In this document: positions 7,693 to 14,700 of the stretch, piece by piece
Position numbering within the stretch: the stretch's first letter is position 1
How the letters are laid out: each line of letters starts with the position of its first letter
Origin: Nitrospinaceae bacterium
GTDB taxonomy: Bacteria > Nitrospinota > Nitrospinia > Nitrospinales > VA-1
Assembly: GCA_016763735.1 (NCBI GenBank)
Contig: JAESTE010000074.1
Location: 1-21,485 of the forward strand
DNA length: 21,485 nt
Direction: 5' to 3'
The notes under the pieces: model-generated
Seen by the model: only the letters and a program-made list of their open reading frames with translations
Databases searched by the model: none
What the model was told of the DNA's origin: nothing
Translations under genes and position numbers: made by a program

Positions 7693-8316
7693 CTAAAGGT
7701 TTTCAGAATCCTTATCCTGACTTGCCTCCAAGTCATTAACTTTCTTGCTCAATTTGGAAACCAAAGCATCGTAGGATTCGGTTTTGATGATTTTACTGAA
7801 CTGCGAGCGGTAATTGCGAATCAAGCTCACTTCTTCTATTACGAAATCATAAACGGTCCACCTACCTCCTTCGTTGATCAGTTTGTAATCAACATCTATG
7901 GTGCCATCTTTACGGACGATTTGGGTTTTGACCAGCGCATAATTTCCCTTGATCTGTTCCCCAACATAATTGATGGTTTCGTCCTGGTAGTTTTCAATTT
8001 TAGTGGCATAGGAATTCTCAAGAAGCCTTTTGAACAATCCTGTAAATATTTCGCGTTCTTTATCGGTCCGGGCCTTATAGTTCTTTGCTAGAGAGCGCAT
8101 GACCATCTGTTTGTAATTGAAACGATAACCTATCGTTTCTCGAAGTTTTTCTCTTCTTAAGGAAGGATTTTTCTTTAATTCTGCATCGGCGACTATTGCA
8201 AGAACCTTATCAATGGTCTGCTTCACGTCCGAGGTAATTTCTGATCCTGCGAACACCTCTCCTGCAAGACTAAAAAGAAAAAAGCAAAGAACGCTCGGTA
8301 AAATTTTTCTTATCAT
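7693..8316 (-). CDS. MlaC/Ttg2D-family periplasmic phospholipid-binding protein
   Basis: A 207-residue exported protein with a signal peptide (about residues 1-23, ending VFA) and the MlaC/toluene-tolerance fold. Typical features are the N-terminal IDKVLAIVADAELK region, the RFNYKQMVMRSLAKNY segment, and the C-terminal GRWTVYDFVIEEVSLIRNYRSQFSKII block. MlaC shuttles phospholipids across the periplasm for the MlaFEDB ABC importer; the homologue HpnM is paired with the RND exporter HpnN in hopanoid loci. No mlaFEDB genes are present here, but an RND exporter is about 1.2 kb away. The ATG at 8316 has GAGG 6 nt upstream; the TTG at 8328 is less likely. A GHMP kinase follows after 20 nt. Confidence 0.88.
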   Translation of the reverse strand: MIRKILPSVLCFFLFSLAGEVFAGSEITSDVKQTIDKVLAIVADAELKKNPSLRREKLRETIGYRFNYKQMVMRSLAKNYKARTDKEREIFTGLFKRLLENSYATKIENYQDETINYVGEQIKGNYALVKTQIVRKDGTIDVDYKLINEGGRWTVYDFVIEEVSLIRNYRSQFSKIIKTESYDALVSKLSKKVNDLEASQDKDSENL

Positions 8317-8414
8317 CACAAACCTCAAAAGTTGAATTCACTCTCTTTACTCGGCAACTTTATCAAATATGCTCCTTGCAATCAAGTATCGTGAATAAGC
8401 CAAAGTTTTGCTAT

Positions 8415-8514
8415 TTAATCCCACAAAGTGGGTTTAATTCCCCGTGGCTTGCCACGCCTGTTAAATAAAAATATTTTTTGGATACCCCATCTGCTTGTGG
8501 CAGGGTCGTTCATT
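8415..8514 (+). repeat. REP-like palindromic repeat, family 1, copy 2
   Basis: Second copy of the element at 1217-1313, same orientation. The first two palindromes are identical. The central A/T tract is longer by a few bases. The third stem has two unpaired substitutions (ACCCCATC against GGCAGGGT), so that hairpin is weakened. A short minus-strand reading frame runs through it and is spurious. Confidence 0.75.
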
Positions 8515-8695
8515 ACAATAAATAAGCCTTTTTTCGTGAGGCCACGAATCTGTTTCTCACATGAGCCTCTATTTAAACCGCTAGGAAACATAAGCGGAAT
8601 GCGAATTTTCAGACTGTTTTGTTGCTTCACCCGTTTGTGGCTGAATTTCATCGTTACCCTGGAAAACTATAAATTTAAACAAATTTTTTAAAATA

Positions 8696-8724
8696 TTGAC
8701 AAATTTCAGGCGATTTCATATAGT
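8696..8724 (+). promoter_or_regulatory. Sigma70-type promoter of the lipoprotein operon
   Basis: TTGACA (8696-8701), 17 nt spacer, TATAGT (8719-8724): a perfect -35 and a 5/6 -10 at optimal spacing. Transcription should start near 8731, about 60 nt before the GTG start at 8790. Confidence 0.7.
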
Positions 8725-8737
8725 AGATACATCCCAA

Positions 8738-8758
8738 AATTTGGAGAAAGTCCAAATT
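8738..8758 (+). promoter_or_regulatory. Perfect inverted repeat in the lipoprotein operon 5' UTR
   Basis: Arms AATTTGGA and TCCAAATT (8 bp) flank a 5-nt loop, starting about 7 nt after the predicted transcription start. A second palindrome, CCAAA-A-TTTGG (8734-8744), overlaps the left arm. It may be a repressor operator or an mRNA 5' stem-loop. Confidence 0.5.
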
Positions 8759-8789
8759 ATTCAATATTTTATGCCAAGGCCTGTCTGCT

Positions 8790-9659
8790 GTGAGACAAAA
8801 CTTGTTGTTACGAAAAATATTCATTTTTATTGTTCTAATGAGCGGCATATTAGGCGGTTGCGGAACAGTTGACCTGAAAATCCGTAAAAATCTCGATCAC
8901 CCCAATATACACCCCAGGACAGTAGCGATATTGCCTTTTACGCTTGCAGGCCCTACGCCGGAAGGCGTTCCCGTGCATAAATTATTTCGAGAATGTTTCT
9001 TTAATTATTTCAGCTATCTAGCCTATGTAGACATCCCACTGGAAACTGTGGACTCCAAACTACAGGCGGCTGGGATGAGAAAATTCAAAAAAGTTCTTGA
9101 GCTTAGTCCAGAAAGACTAAGAGATATTCTGGGTGTGGATGCAGTGATCAAAGGCCAGGTGCTCGATACCAGTAACTTTACAGGTGGAATTCACGCCGAG
9201 ACATCTATTACTGCAAAAATCGTAATGCTCGATTTGAGAACTGGTGAGACACTTTGGGAGACTGAGCATAAAGAGAGCACCTATTCGGGAATCTTTTCTC
9301 CAACCGTCGTTGATATTATCCAGGATCAAATGGAGAATGTGAAAGTTCATCAGGTGCTTTATAAAACCGCCGAAATGTTTTCGCTCGGTATGATGAAAGA
9401 AATTCCTGACCCTGTCGGGGTCTGGCAAGAGAAAATTCGATTACCTCAAATCACAAGTATCGAAACAAATCTGAAGCCCAACCAGAAACTTCGGCCTAAT
9501 GATCAAATATATGTGAACCTTAAAGGCGATCCAGGTCTAAAAGGTTCTTTTGGAATTGGAAGTGGAAGTCGAATATCCCGCTTAAGGAAATTGTCCCCGG
9601 TATGTATTCAGGCAGCTATATCGTGCAGGAAAAAGATGAAATCTCGAGTGCTCTTATAA
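8790..9659 (+). CDS. GNA1162/CsgG-like lipoprotein (3' end frame-broken)
   Basis: A lipoprotein with lipobox LGGC (Cys24) followed by a GNA1162 (DUF799)/CsgG-like domain: TVAILPF strand, ILGVDAVIKGQV, and VMLDLRTGETLWETEHKEST. Proteins of this group sit on the inner leaflet of the outer membrane, often in assembly or secretion systems. The start is GTG at 8790 with AAGG about 10 nt upstream. After GDPGLKGSFGIG the frame goes wrong: the last 34 residues are rich in Ser, Arg and Cys. The -1 frame continues a family-like C-terminal beta domain to 9748. The intact gene would therefore be 8790-9748 (about 319 residues). The downstream gene encodes a homologue. Confidence 0.8.
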   Translation: MRQNLLLRKIFIFIVLMSGILGGCGTVDLKIRKNLDHPNIHPRTVAILPFTLAGPTPEGVPVHKLFRECFFNYFSYLAYVDIPLETVDSKLQAAGMRKFKKVLELSPERLRDILGVDAVIKGQVLDTSNFTGGIHAETSITAKIVMLDLRTGETLWETEHKESTYSGIFSPTVVDIIQDQMENVKVHQVLYKTAEMFSLGMMKEIPDPVGVWQEKIRLPQITSIETNLKPNQKLRPNDQIYVNLKGDPGLKGSFGIGSGSRISRLRKLSPVCIQAAISCRKKMKSRVLL

Positions 9660-9748
9660 TTGGGACCTTAAAAAACTCACAGGGTCTGGCAGGTAAAAGA
9701 TTTTATAAAAATGGAATGGCTCGAATAGAAAAATCATCTGATTTATGA
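9572..9748 (+). pseudogene. Out-of-frame C-terminal tail of the first lipoprotein
   Basis: In the -1 frame this segment reads NIPLKEIVPGMYSGSYIVQ and continues for another 39 residues to TGA at 9746-9748. It looks like the native end of the preceding gene: regular beta-type sequence, and a stop that overlaps the next gene's ATG as ATGA. A single missing base near 9557-9566 would explain the break; inserting one gives FGIG followed by KWKSNIPLKE. Confidence 0.7.
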
Positions 9749-11040
9749 AAAAAAAGCAATACAATAATTTTTTGCAAGGGTTGTTGATTGGATTCGTGGC
9801 TCTGTCCGTTTCCGCCTGCGCTAGCGATTTGCAGACAAAGGTTGCAGGCAACTTGATGGCTCTTTCTAAAAATCAGACCGTTGCTATTCTTCCTATCGAG
9901 ACAAGCGATGCAGGACAAAAAGAAATGGCTGAAATGTTTCGTTTGGGATTGTATGCCAATCTCAAACAATCCAAATTCCAGTTGCTGGAACGCTATGTCG
10001 TTGATGGACTTTTGCGGCAGAACAAACTGACAGATCCGTCAAACTATTTAACGATCAACCCTATGCAGTTTGGAGAAATTTTGGGGGTGGACGCTATCGT
10101 TTTCAGTCGTATCAATAAAGTAGAACGATCCTATTTAATCGTACATTCCTCCATTGAACTGAGCGTTTCTGTTCAAATGGTAGATACCAGGAGCGGCGAG
10201 ATTCTTTGGCGGGCAGAACAGACTGAGCAGGATTTCTCGGGAATCGGAAAAATTCCGACGGGAATCACCACCGCGATCCTCGCGCCGATCCAGTTCGTGA
10301 CCAACAAGTTTAACCTTCGCCGCATGACTTCCAATATGGTGGACAAGCCGACCGCACTGATAAAGCGACCGGGTGAAGCCAGCAAGGAAAGTCAGTTCAA
10401 AGAACTGGTGATTGCAAAAAACGCCACCAGTGACTTGAAGAAAATTAAAGAGCTGCAACAACTCAAAGCCGAATGGCAACAGGCTTTGGTTCTGGATGAA
10501 GAATCAGAATTGTTTGATTTTGGTATGGAAGCACCCGAGGTTGCAGCCATACCTGCAAGTATTCCAGTCGAGCAAAATATAAAGAACACCCCTATATCTG
10601 TCAAAGAAAGCAAGCGAGTGGAATCTGAAATGAGTCCTCTGTCTGGGGAAAATGAAATCAAGCGATCTCAATCGGTAGAACCTATTCCAATGAATTCCTT
10701 GCGAGCTACCATTGCTGAACCCAAAATAGTAATAGAATATAAAGAGAAAGAAGTCCCACCGGCAACCCAATCAAACTCTGTGATCAGGCAGCCTGAACCT
10801 GGCAAACCGCTGCTATACACTATTCAGGTTGGCGCATATAAAACCAAAGCCTATGCAAAGAAGCTGGAACAATCTCTTAAGAGAAAAGGTTATGATGCCT
10901 TCGTCACCCGTAGCGCAAAAAAAATCTATCGCGTTCAGATAGACCGGTTTAACAGCAAAGAAGATGCTGTCAAATTTGCCCAACGAATCCAGACCAAAGA
11001 AAAGTTGAAAAACTTCGTGACCCGTTTTTCCGGGGTTTAA
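9745..11040 (+). CDS. GNA1162/CsgG-like lipoprotein with C-terminal SPOR domain
   Basis: A 431-residue lipoprotein. The signal peptide ends in lipobox VSAC (Cys25). A GNA1162/CsgG-like domain follows (about residues 40-190), including TVAILPIETSD, ILGVDAIVFSRINKVERSY and VQMVDTRSGEILWRAEQ. These match equivalent segments of the upstream lipoprotein, so the two are paralogues. A charged, Pro/Ser-containing linker (about 230-350) leads to a SPOR domain (about 353-431, YTIQVGAYKTKAYAKKLEQ onwards). SPOR domains bind denuded peptidoglycan at division sites. A role linking the outer membrane to septal or remodelled wall is inferred. The ATG at 9745 overlaps the restored stop of the preceding gene as ATGA, implying translational coupling. 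Confidence 0.85.
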   Translation: MKKKQYNNFLQGLLIGFVALSVSACASDLQTKVAGNLMALSKNQTVAILPIETSDAGQKEMAEMFRLGLYANLKQSKFQLLERYVVDGLLRQNKLTDPSNYLTINPMQFGEILGVDAIVFSRINKVERSYLIVHSSIELSVSVQMVDTRSGEILWRAEQTEQDFSGIGKIPTGITTAILAPIQFVTNKFNLRRMTSNMVDKPTALIKRPGEASKESQFKELVIAKNATSDLKKIKELQQLKAEWQQALVLDEESELFDFGMEAPEVAAIPASIPVEQNIKNTPISVKESKRVESEMSPLSGENEIKRSQSVEPIPMNSLRATIAEPKIVIEYKEKEVPPATQSNSVIRQPEPGKPLLYTIQVGAYKTKAYAKKLEQSLKRKGYDAFVTRSAKKIYRVQIDRFNSKEDAVKFAQRIQTKEKLKNFVTRFSGV

Positions 11041-11062
11041 AATTAGTTCTTCATCTGGGATT

Positions 11063-12196
11063 TTATTTTTTTAAATACCCATCCAGCAGGTCAAAAACTT
11101 TTAAAATTTCATCTTCACTGTTATAAAAATGTGGAGAAAAACGCACCAGTCCATCGCGTACCGTAAGTTTTACTTTGTTTTTCAGCATATATGAATAGAG
11201 AGGGCCGATATCTTTATCCAAGGTGAACGAAATATTTCCAGAACGTTCTTCTAAAAAGGTGGAGCTGTAAATTTTAATATCCCGCCGGTTCAATTCAGTA
11301 ATTATGCAATCACCCAGATGCATCACACGCTTTTCGATATTGTCGATGCCTGTCTCAAGCAGTAAATCCAGCGCGGCACCAAAAGCATGAATGCTCATCG
11401 TGTTGGGAGTTCCCTCTTCAAATTTTTTTGCATCTTTTTTGAGAGTAAAATCATAGTCCATGAAATTCTCTGCATTGACCACGTTGCTCCAACCCATTGT
11501 CACCGGGCGGATTTTGTCCCCCACCTCTTTTGATATGTAAAATCCGCCAAGACCTTCAACACTTAGCATCCATTTATGACCATCCGCTGAAAGGAAATCT
11601 ATACCGTCTTTTTTAACATCCATAGGTAAGACACCAAGACTCTGAATGGCATCAACAAAAAACAGAACTCCTTTTTCTTTGCAAAAGGTGCCTATGCGAT
11701 TGAGGTCGCTTCGAAATCCGCTGTTGCATTCTACTGAGCTGATAGAGAGTATCCGTGTCCTGCTGTCGACCTGTTTTATAAGGTCATCGAAAAGAACTCG
11801 CCCTTCAATGGACTTCACCATGCGCGTTTCAATACCTCTTTGTTTCAAGTTCCACCAGGGATAGACGTTGGCGGGGAACTCGATATCAGGGATGACAACA
11901 TTGTCGCCCGGTTGCCAGTCGAAGCCATTCGCAACAATAGAGATTCCTTCCGAAGTGTTTTTAACGAAAGCCACTTCATCTATATCGGCGTTGATGAGTT
12001 GTGCGAATTTTTTTCGGGTGCGTTCCAACTCCAGTATCCAGGTTTCGTAATGAACCGTGCCAAAAAGAGTGGCATCATCGACAAAAGCAGTGACCTTCTT
12101 TCGCACTCGTTCCGGTAAAGGTGCAACTCTGGCATGATCGAAAAAAATGATCTCATTCGTTACAGGAAATTCTTTTCTTATATTTTCTATATTCAT
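11063..12196 (-). CDS. Class V aminotransferase-fold PLP enzyme
   Basis: A 377-residue PLP-dependent protein of the aminotransferase class V/NifS-like fold. Visible landmarks are NTSEG (residues 80-84, phosphate binding), VDAIQSLG (Asp182 and Gln185, ring contacts) and SADGHKWML with Lys208 as the Schiff-base lysine. The C-terminal VRDGLVRFSPHFYN block aligns with the region that carries the catalytic Cys in SufS-type desulfurases, but no Cys is present there. Cysteine desulfurase activity is therefore unlikely; an epimerase, lyase or aminotransferase of unknown substrate is more plausible. Start ATG at 12196; no clear ribosome-binding site. Convergent with the SPOR lipoprotein, with 22 nt between them. 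Confidence 0.87.
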   Translation of the reverse strand: MNIENIRKEFPVTNEIIFFDHARVAPLPERVRKKVTAFVDDATLFGTVHYETWILELERTRKKFAQLINADIDEVAFVKNTSEGISIVANGFDWQPGDNVVIPDIEFPANVYPWWNLKQRGIETRMVKSIEGRVLFDDLIKQVDSRTRILSISSVECNSGFRSDLNRIGTFCKEKGVLFFVDAIQSLGVLPMDVKKDGIDFLSADGHKWMLSVEGLGGFYISKEVGDKIRPVTMGWSNVVNAENFMDYDFTLKKDAKKFEEGTPNTMSIHAFGAALDLLLETGIDNIEKRVMHLGDCIITELNRRDIKIYSSTFLEERSGNISFTLDKDIGPLYSYMLKNKVKLTVRDGLVRFSPHFYNSEDEILKVFDLLDGYLKK

Positions 12197-12280
12197 TTAT
12201 GAAATTTAAAACAAAAAAGTGAAAGGGGAATATTAGGGGAGAGTCTTTGTTGTTCATTAGCACCCTTTTTTCCTGATGCT

Positions 12281-12802
12281 TTATTCTTTGTCAAGCTGAT
12301 CAAGGTCACTTAAAAAGGCGGCAATGTTTTTGTGTCGACTTAAAATTTTAGCCCTAACTCTTTGCTCATCAACTCTGATAATTCCTTGTGGAACCCAATT
12401 TTCCGAATAACCCAATTCCTTAACAAACAACGAAAGGTTGATATTTATTCTTTTTATATCTTTTAAAAAATATATCAATTCCCAGTTTTCGCCTACTTTC
12501 CAAATTTCTCTACCAAGCCCTCGACAGTTAACCTTGTACATCACAATACCTTTATATTGAAATTGCGAAGTATTATTAGGTTTAAATAGCACAATATCCG
12601 TTGGTTTCATCACTTCAAAGTAGCTCTGAGACCCTGACTTCATAGCAAAGCAATTAAATTCTTCTTCCCCTTGAGCTTCTCTTTGGAGTCTGTCAAAGCT
12701 GCTCAAAGACAAGTGTTTTTTTAAGATATGAAGAGGGACTGGTCTCTTGATTGAATCTTCTATATTTTCTTTACTTCCTGGAGCTAAAAAAAGATTTCTC
12801 AT
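12281..12802 (-). CDS. Small AT-rich protein, possible PUA/EVE-like domain
   Basis: A 173-residue protein I cannot assign with confidence. It has no signal peptide or membrane segment. The sequence starts FLAPGSKENIEDSIKRPVPL, then has an alternating core (MKPTDIVLFKPNN, FQYKGIVMYKV), an aromatic-rich stretch (EIWKVGENWELIYFLKDI) and VPQGIIRVDE. This layout faintly recalls PUA-superfamily (EVE/YTH/ASCH-like) modified-nucleotide-binding domains, or the N-terminal specificity part of some restriction nucleases; that is inference only. ATG at 12802 with GGAG about 10 nt upstream. It lies 75 nt after dinB on the same strand and is visibly more AT-rich than its neighbours, which suggests later acquisition. 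It may be co-transcribed with lexA-dinB. Confidence 0.75.
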   Translation of the reverse strand: MRNLFLAPGSKENIEDSIKRPVPLHILKKHLSLSSFDRLQREAQGEEEFNCFAMKSGSQSYFEVMKPTDIVLFKPNNTSQFQYKGIVMYKVNCRGLGREIWKVGENWELIYFLKDIKRININLSLFVKELGYSENWVPQGIIRVDEQRVRAKILSRHKNIAAFLSDLDQLDKE

Positions 12803-12877
12803 ATTATGTTATCTCCACTGTTCTTCTATTGATCTCTATTCAACTATCTGAGTTCAATTAATTCTGTCCTGACCTAT

Positions 12878-14044
12878 TTAGTCCAGCGTCACGCTGGCCG
12901 CACGGAGGATGGAACGGAATCCGTATTTTTTGCGTATCCGGTCAATGCCCTGATAAAGCTGGTTCCAGCGTTCGCCATCTTTCAGGTCGAACAAATCTTC
13001 CTGCCGATAAGGATGCGCCGTAAGAGAAGAAAGAGAAACTCCGATCAGGCGCACCTGCGTCCTGTCGTCAAAAAGTTTGCGAAATAATTTTGTCGCCGTC
13101 TTTAAAAGCGTGTGATCCGCCGCTGTTGGCCAGCCCAAAGTTTGAGAACGAGTCACCGTCTTAAAATCAGAGTATCTTAGCTTTAACGTAACCGTTCTGG
13201 CAAACAATCCATTACTCCGAAGTTGCGCTGTGGTTTTTTCTGTCAGATAACTGAGTGTCGACTCGAGAAACAATGGGTTCATGGAATCCGTAGCGAAAGT
13301 CGTTTCTCGACTGATCGAACGCGGGTCTTCGATTTCTGCGTTGACCGGACTGTTGCTGATCCCCCTTGCTTTGCGGTAAAGTGATGCCCCCCATTTGCCA
13401 TAAGTCTCTTCCAATAATTCCAGTGGAAGACGGGAAAGATCGGCAACTGATTTGACACCCATGCGGTTCAACTTGGCACAGCCTTTGGGGCCAATTCCCG
13501 GGATGCGTTTTATAGGAAGCGGCGCGAGGAACTGTTGTTCCTTACCTGGCGCGATCCACAACATGCCGTTTGGTTTGCAATAAGCCGAAGCGATTTTTGC
13601 CATGAGCTTGTTTGTGGCAATGCCAATGGAAGCATTGAGTCCGAGTCGATCGCGTATCTCGTTACGAATTCTTTCGGCTGTGCTTAGAACTGGTCCGTGT
13701 AATTTTCCACATCCTGTTAAATCGACAAATGCCTCGTCGAGGGACATCGGTTCAACCAGGGGAGAATAACTTCTGAGAATCTCGAACACCTTGGCCGAAT
13801 ATTCGCTGTAGAGTCGGTGCGAACCGCGTAAAAAAATAGCGTGCGGACAAAGTTGCTTCGCTCTCGTAATCGGCATGGCAGAATGAATGCCAAATTTCCT
13901 CGCCGCATAGGATGCCGCAGCAACCACTCCCCGGCTATCGATGTCTCCTCCAACGATAACGGGCTTATCTTTTAAAGATGGGTCGAGCACTTCTTCGACA
14001 GACACAAAAAACGCATCCATATCTACATGTAAAATTTCGTTCAA
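12878..14044 (-). CDS. dinB: DNA polymerase IV (Y-family translesion polymerase)
   Basis: A 388-residue Y-family polymerase that copies past lesions and belongs to the SOS response. Catalytic residues are in place: VDMDAFFVSVE (Asp8) and SLDEAF (Asp103, Glu104). The steric-gate region FFVS and the HhH motif RIPGIGPKGCAKL are intact. Near the C-terminus QEDLF (348-352) fits the beta-clamp binding consensus. Length is normal for DinB. The start is TTG at 14044: Asp8 lies only seven codons in, and AGAGG sits about 5 nt upstream. It follows lexA by 27 nt on the same strand, so lexA-dinB form an operon and dinB should be LexA-controlled. Confidence 0.95.
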   Translation of the reverse strand: MNEILHVDMDAFFVSVEEVLDPSLKDKPVIVGGDIDSRGVVAAASYAARKFGIHSAMPITRAKQLCPHAIFLRGSHRLYSEYSAKVFEILRSYSPLVEPMSLDEAFVDLTGCGKLHGPVLSTAERIRNEIRDRLGLNASIGIATNKLMAKIASAYCKPNGMLWIAPGKEQQFLAPLPIKRIPGIGPKGCAKLNRMGVKSVADLSRLPLELLEETYGKWGASLYRKARGISNSPVNAEIEDPRSISRETTFATDSMNPLFLESTLSYLTEKTTAQLRSNGLFARTVTLKLRYSDFKTVTRSQTLGWPTAADHTLLKTATKLFRKLFDDRTQVRLIGVSLSSLTAHPYRQEDLFDLKDGERWNQLYQGIDRIRKKYGFRSILRAASVTLD

Positions 14045-14071
14045 TTCAACCTCTTGTTTATCGGTGGTTGA

Positions 14072-14671
14072 TTATTTAGTGAATTTCCTCAAGACGCTGA
14101 TGACCACGCCCTGGATGGAGAAGTCGCCTTCGCGAACAAAAATGGGTTTCATATCCGGGTTCGCAGGTTGCAATCGTATCCGACCGTTTTCGCGATAAAA
14201 CCGTTTCAAAGTTGCGCGATCGTTATCGATCAACGCCACCACCGTTTCTCCGTTTTCCGCCACGTTACGTTTTTCTACGATAACGTAGTCTCCGCTCTGG
14301 ATATGGTCGTCGATCTTTGAATTGCCTTTGACACGCAAGACAAAAACATCTTTGTCGCCGCCATCGGGCAACAGGTCGATCACTTCGCGTTGATCGAGAG
14401 CTTCTATAGGCTTGCCTGCAGCGATTTCTCCCAGTAGAGGATAGGAGAAGGCATTGCCCGACTCGGGTACCACTTCAATGGCACGGCTCAGGTTCTGCTG
14501 TTTACGGATCAATCCCTTCTCTTCCAGATGCGAAAGGTGTTTGTGCACCGTGGCTGGAGAGCTGAGTCCAAACTGTTTGCCTATCTCGGCGATGCTGGGC
14601 GCATACCCTCGGCTACGAATATGATCCTTCAGATACTCATAGATTTCCCGCTGACGCTTGGTGAGATGCAT
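14072..14671 (-). CDS. lexA: LexA, SOS-response repressor
   Basis: A 199-residue LexA with both expected halves. The N-terminal winged helix-turn-helix spans about residues 1-65 (recognition region SSPATVHKHLSHLEEKG). The C-terminal peptidase has cleavage site Ala85-Gly86 (GEIAAGKP), catalytic Ser118 (KGNSKIDDHI) and Lys156 (RATLKRF). The residue after Ser118 is Lys where Met is usual. RecA-stimulated self-cleavage would derepress SOS genes. ATG at 14671 with GGAGA about 8 nt upstream. It heads the operon with dinB. Its promoter holds a direct repeat that may be its own operator. Divergent from arsC. Confidence 0.95.
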   Translation of the reverse strand: MHLTKRQREIYEYLKDHIRSRGYAPSIAEIGKQFGLSSPATVHKHLSHLEEKGLIRKQQNLSRAIEVVPESGNAFSYPLLGEIAAGKPIEALDQREVIDLLPDGGDKDVFVLRVKGNSKIDDHIQSGDYVIVEKRNVAENGETVVALIDNDRATLKRFYRENGRIRLQPANPDMKPIFVREGDFSIQGVVISVLRKFTK

Positions 14672-14700
14672 AATCTTAATCTCCGTTTACTTATGTCTCC

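Larger units (their letters stand above)
8317..8789. other. 473-nt divergent intergenic region
   Basis: This gap separates the MlaC-like gene (-) from the lipoprotein operon (+). It holds a REP-like repeat (8415-8514), a strong promoter (8696-8724) and a 5' UTR inverted repeat (8738-8758). Between 8515 and 8695 I see only two weak 5-bp hairpins and no coding signal. Confidence 0.7.

Noticed and set aside
8415..8651. 78-codon minus-strand frame through REP-like copy 2
   Set aside because: About half of it is the repeat itself. This kind of frame recurs wherever the repeat occurs and has no domain or ribosome-binding site.
9540..9659. Programmed frameshift in the first lipoprotein
   Set aside because: No X-XXY-YYZ heptamer in the right phase was found in the overlap, so an indel is the simpler explanation.
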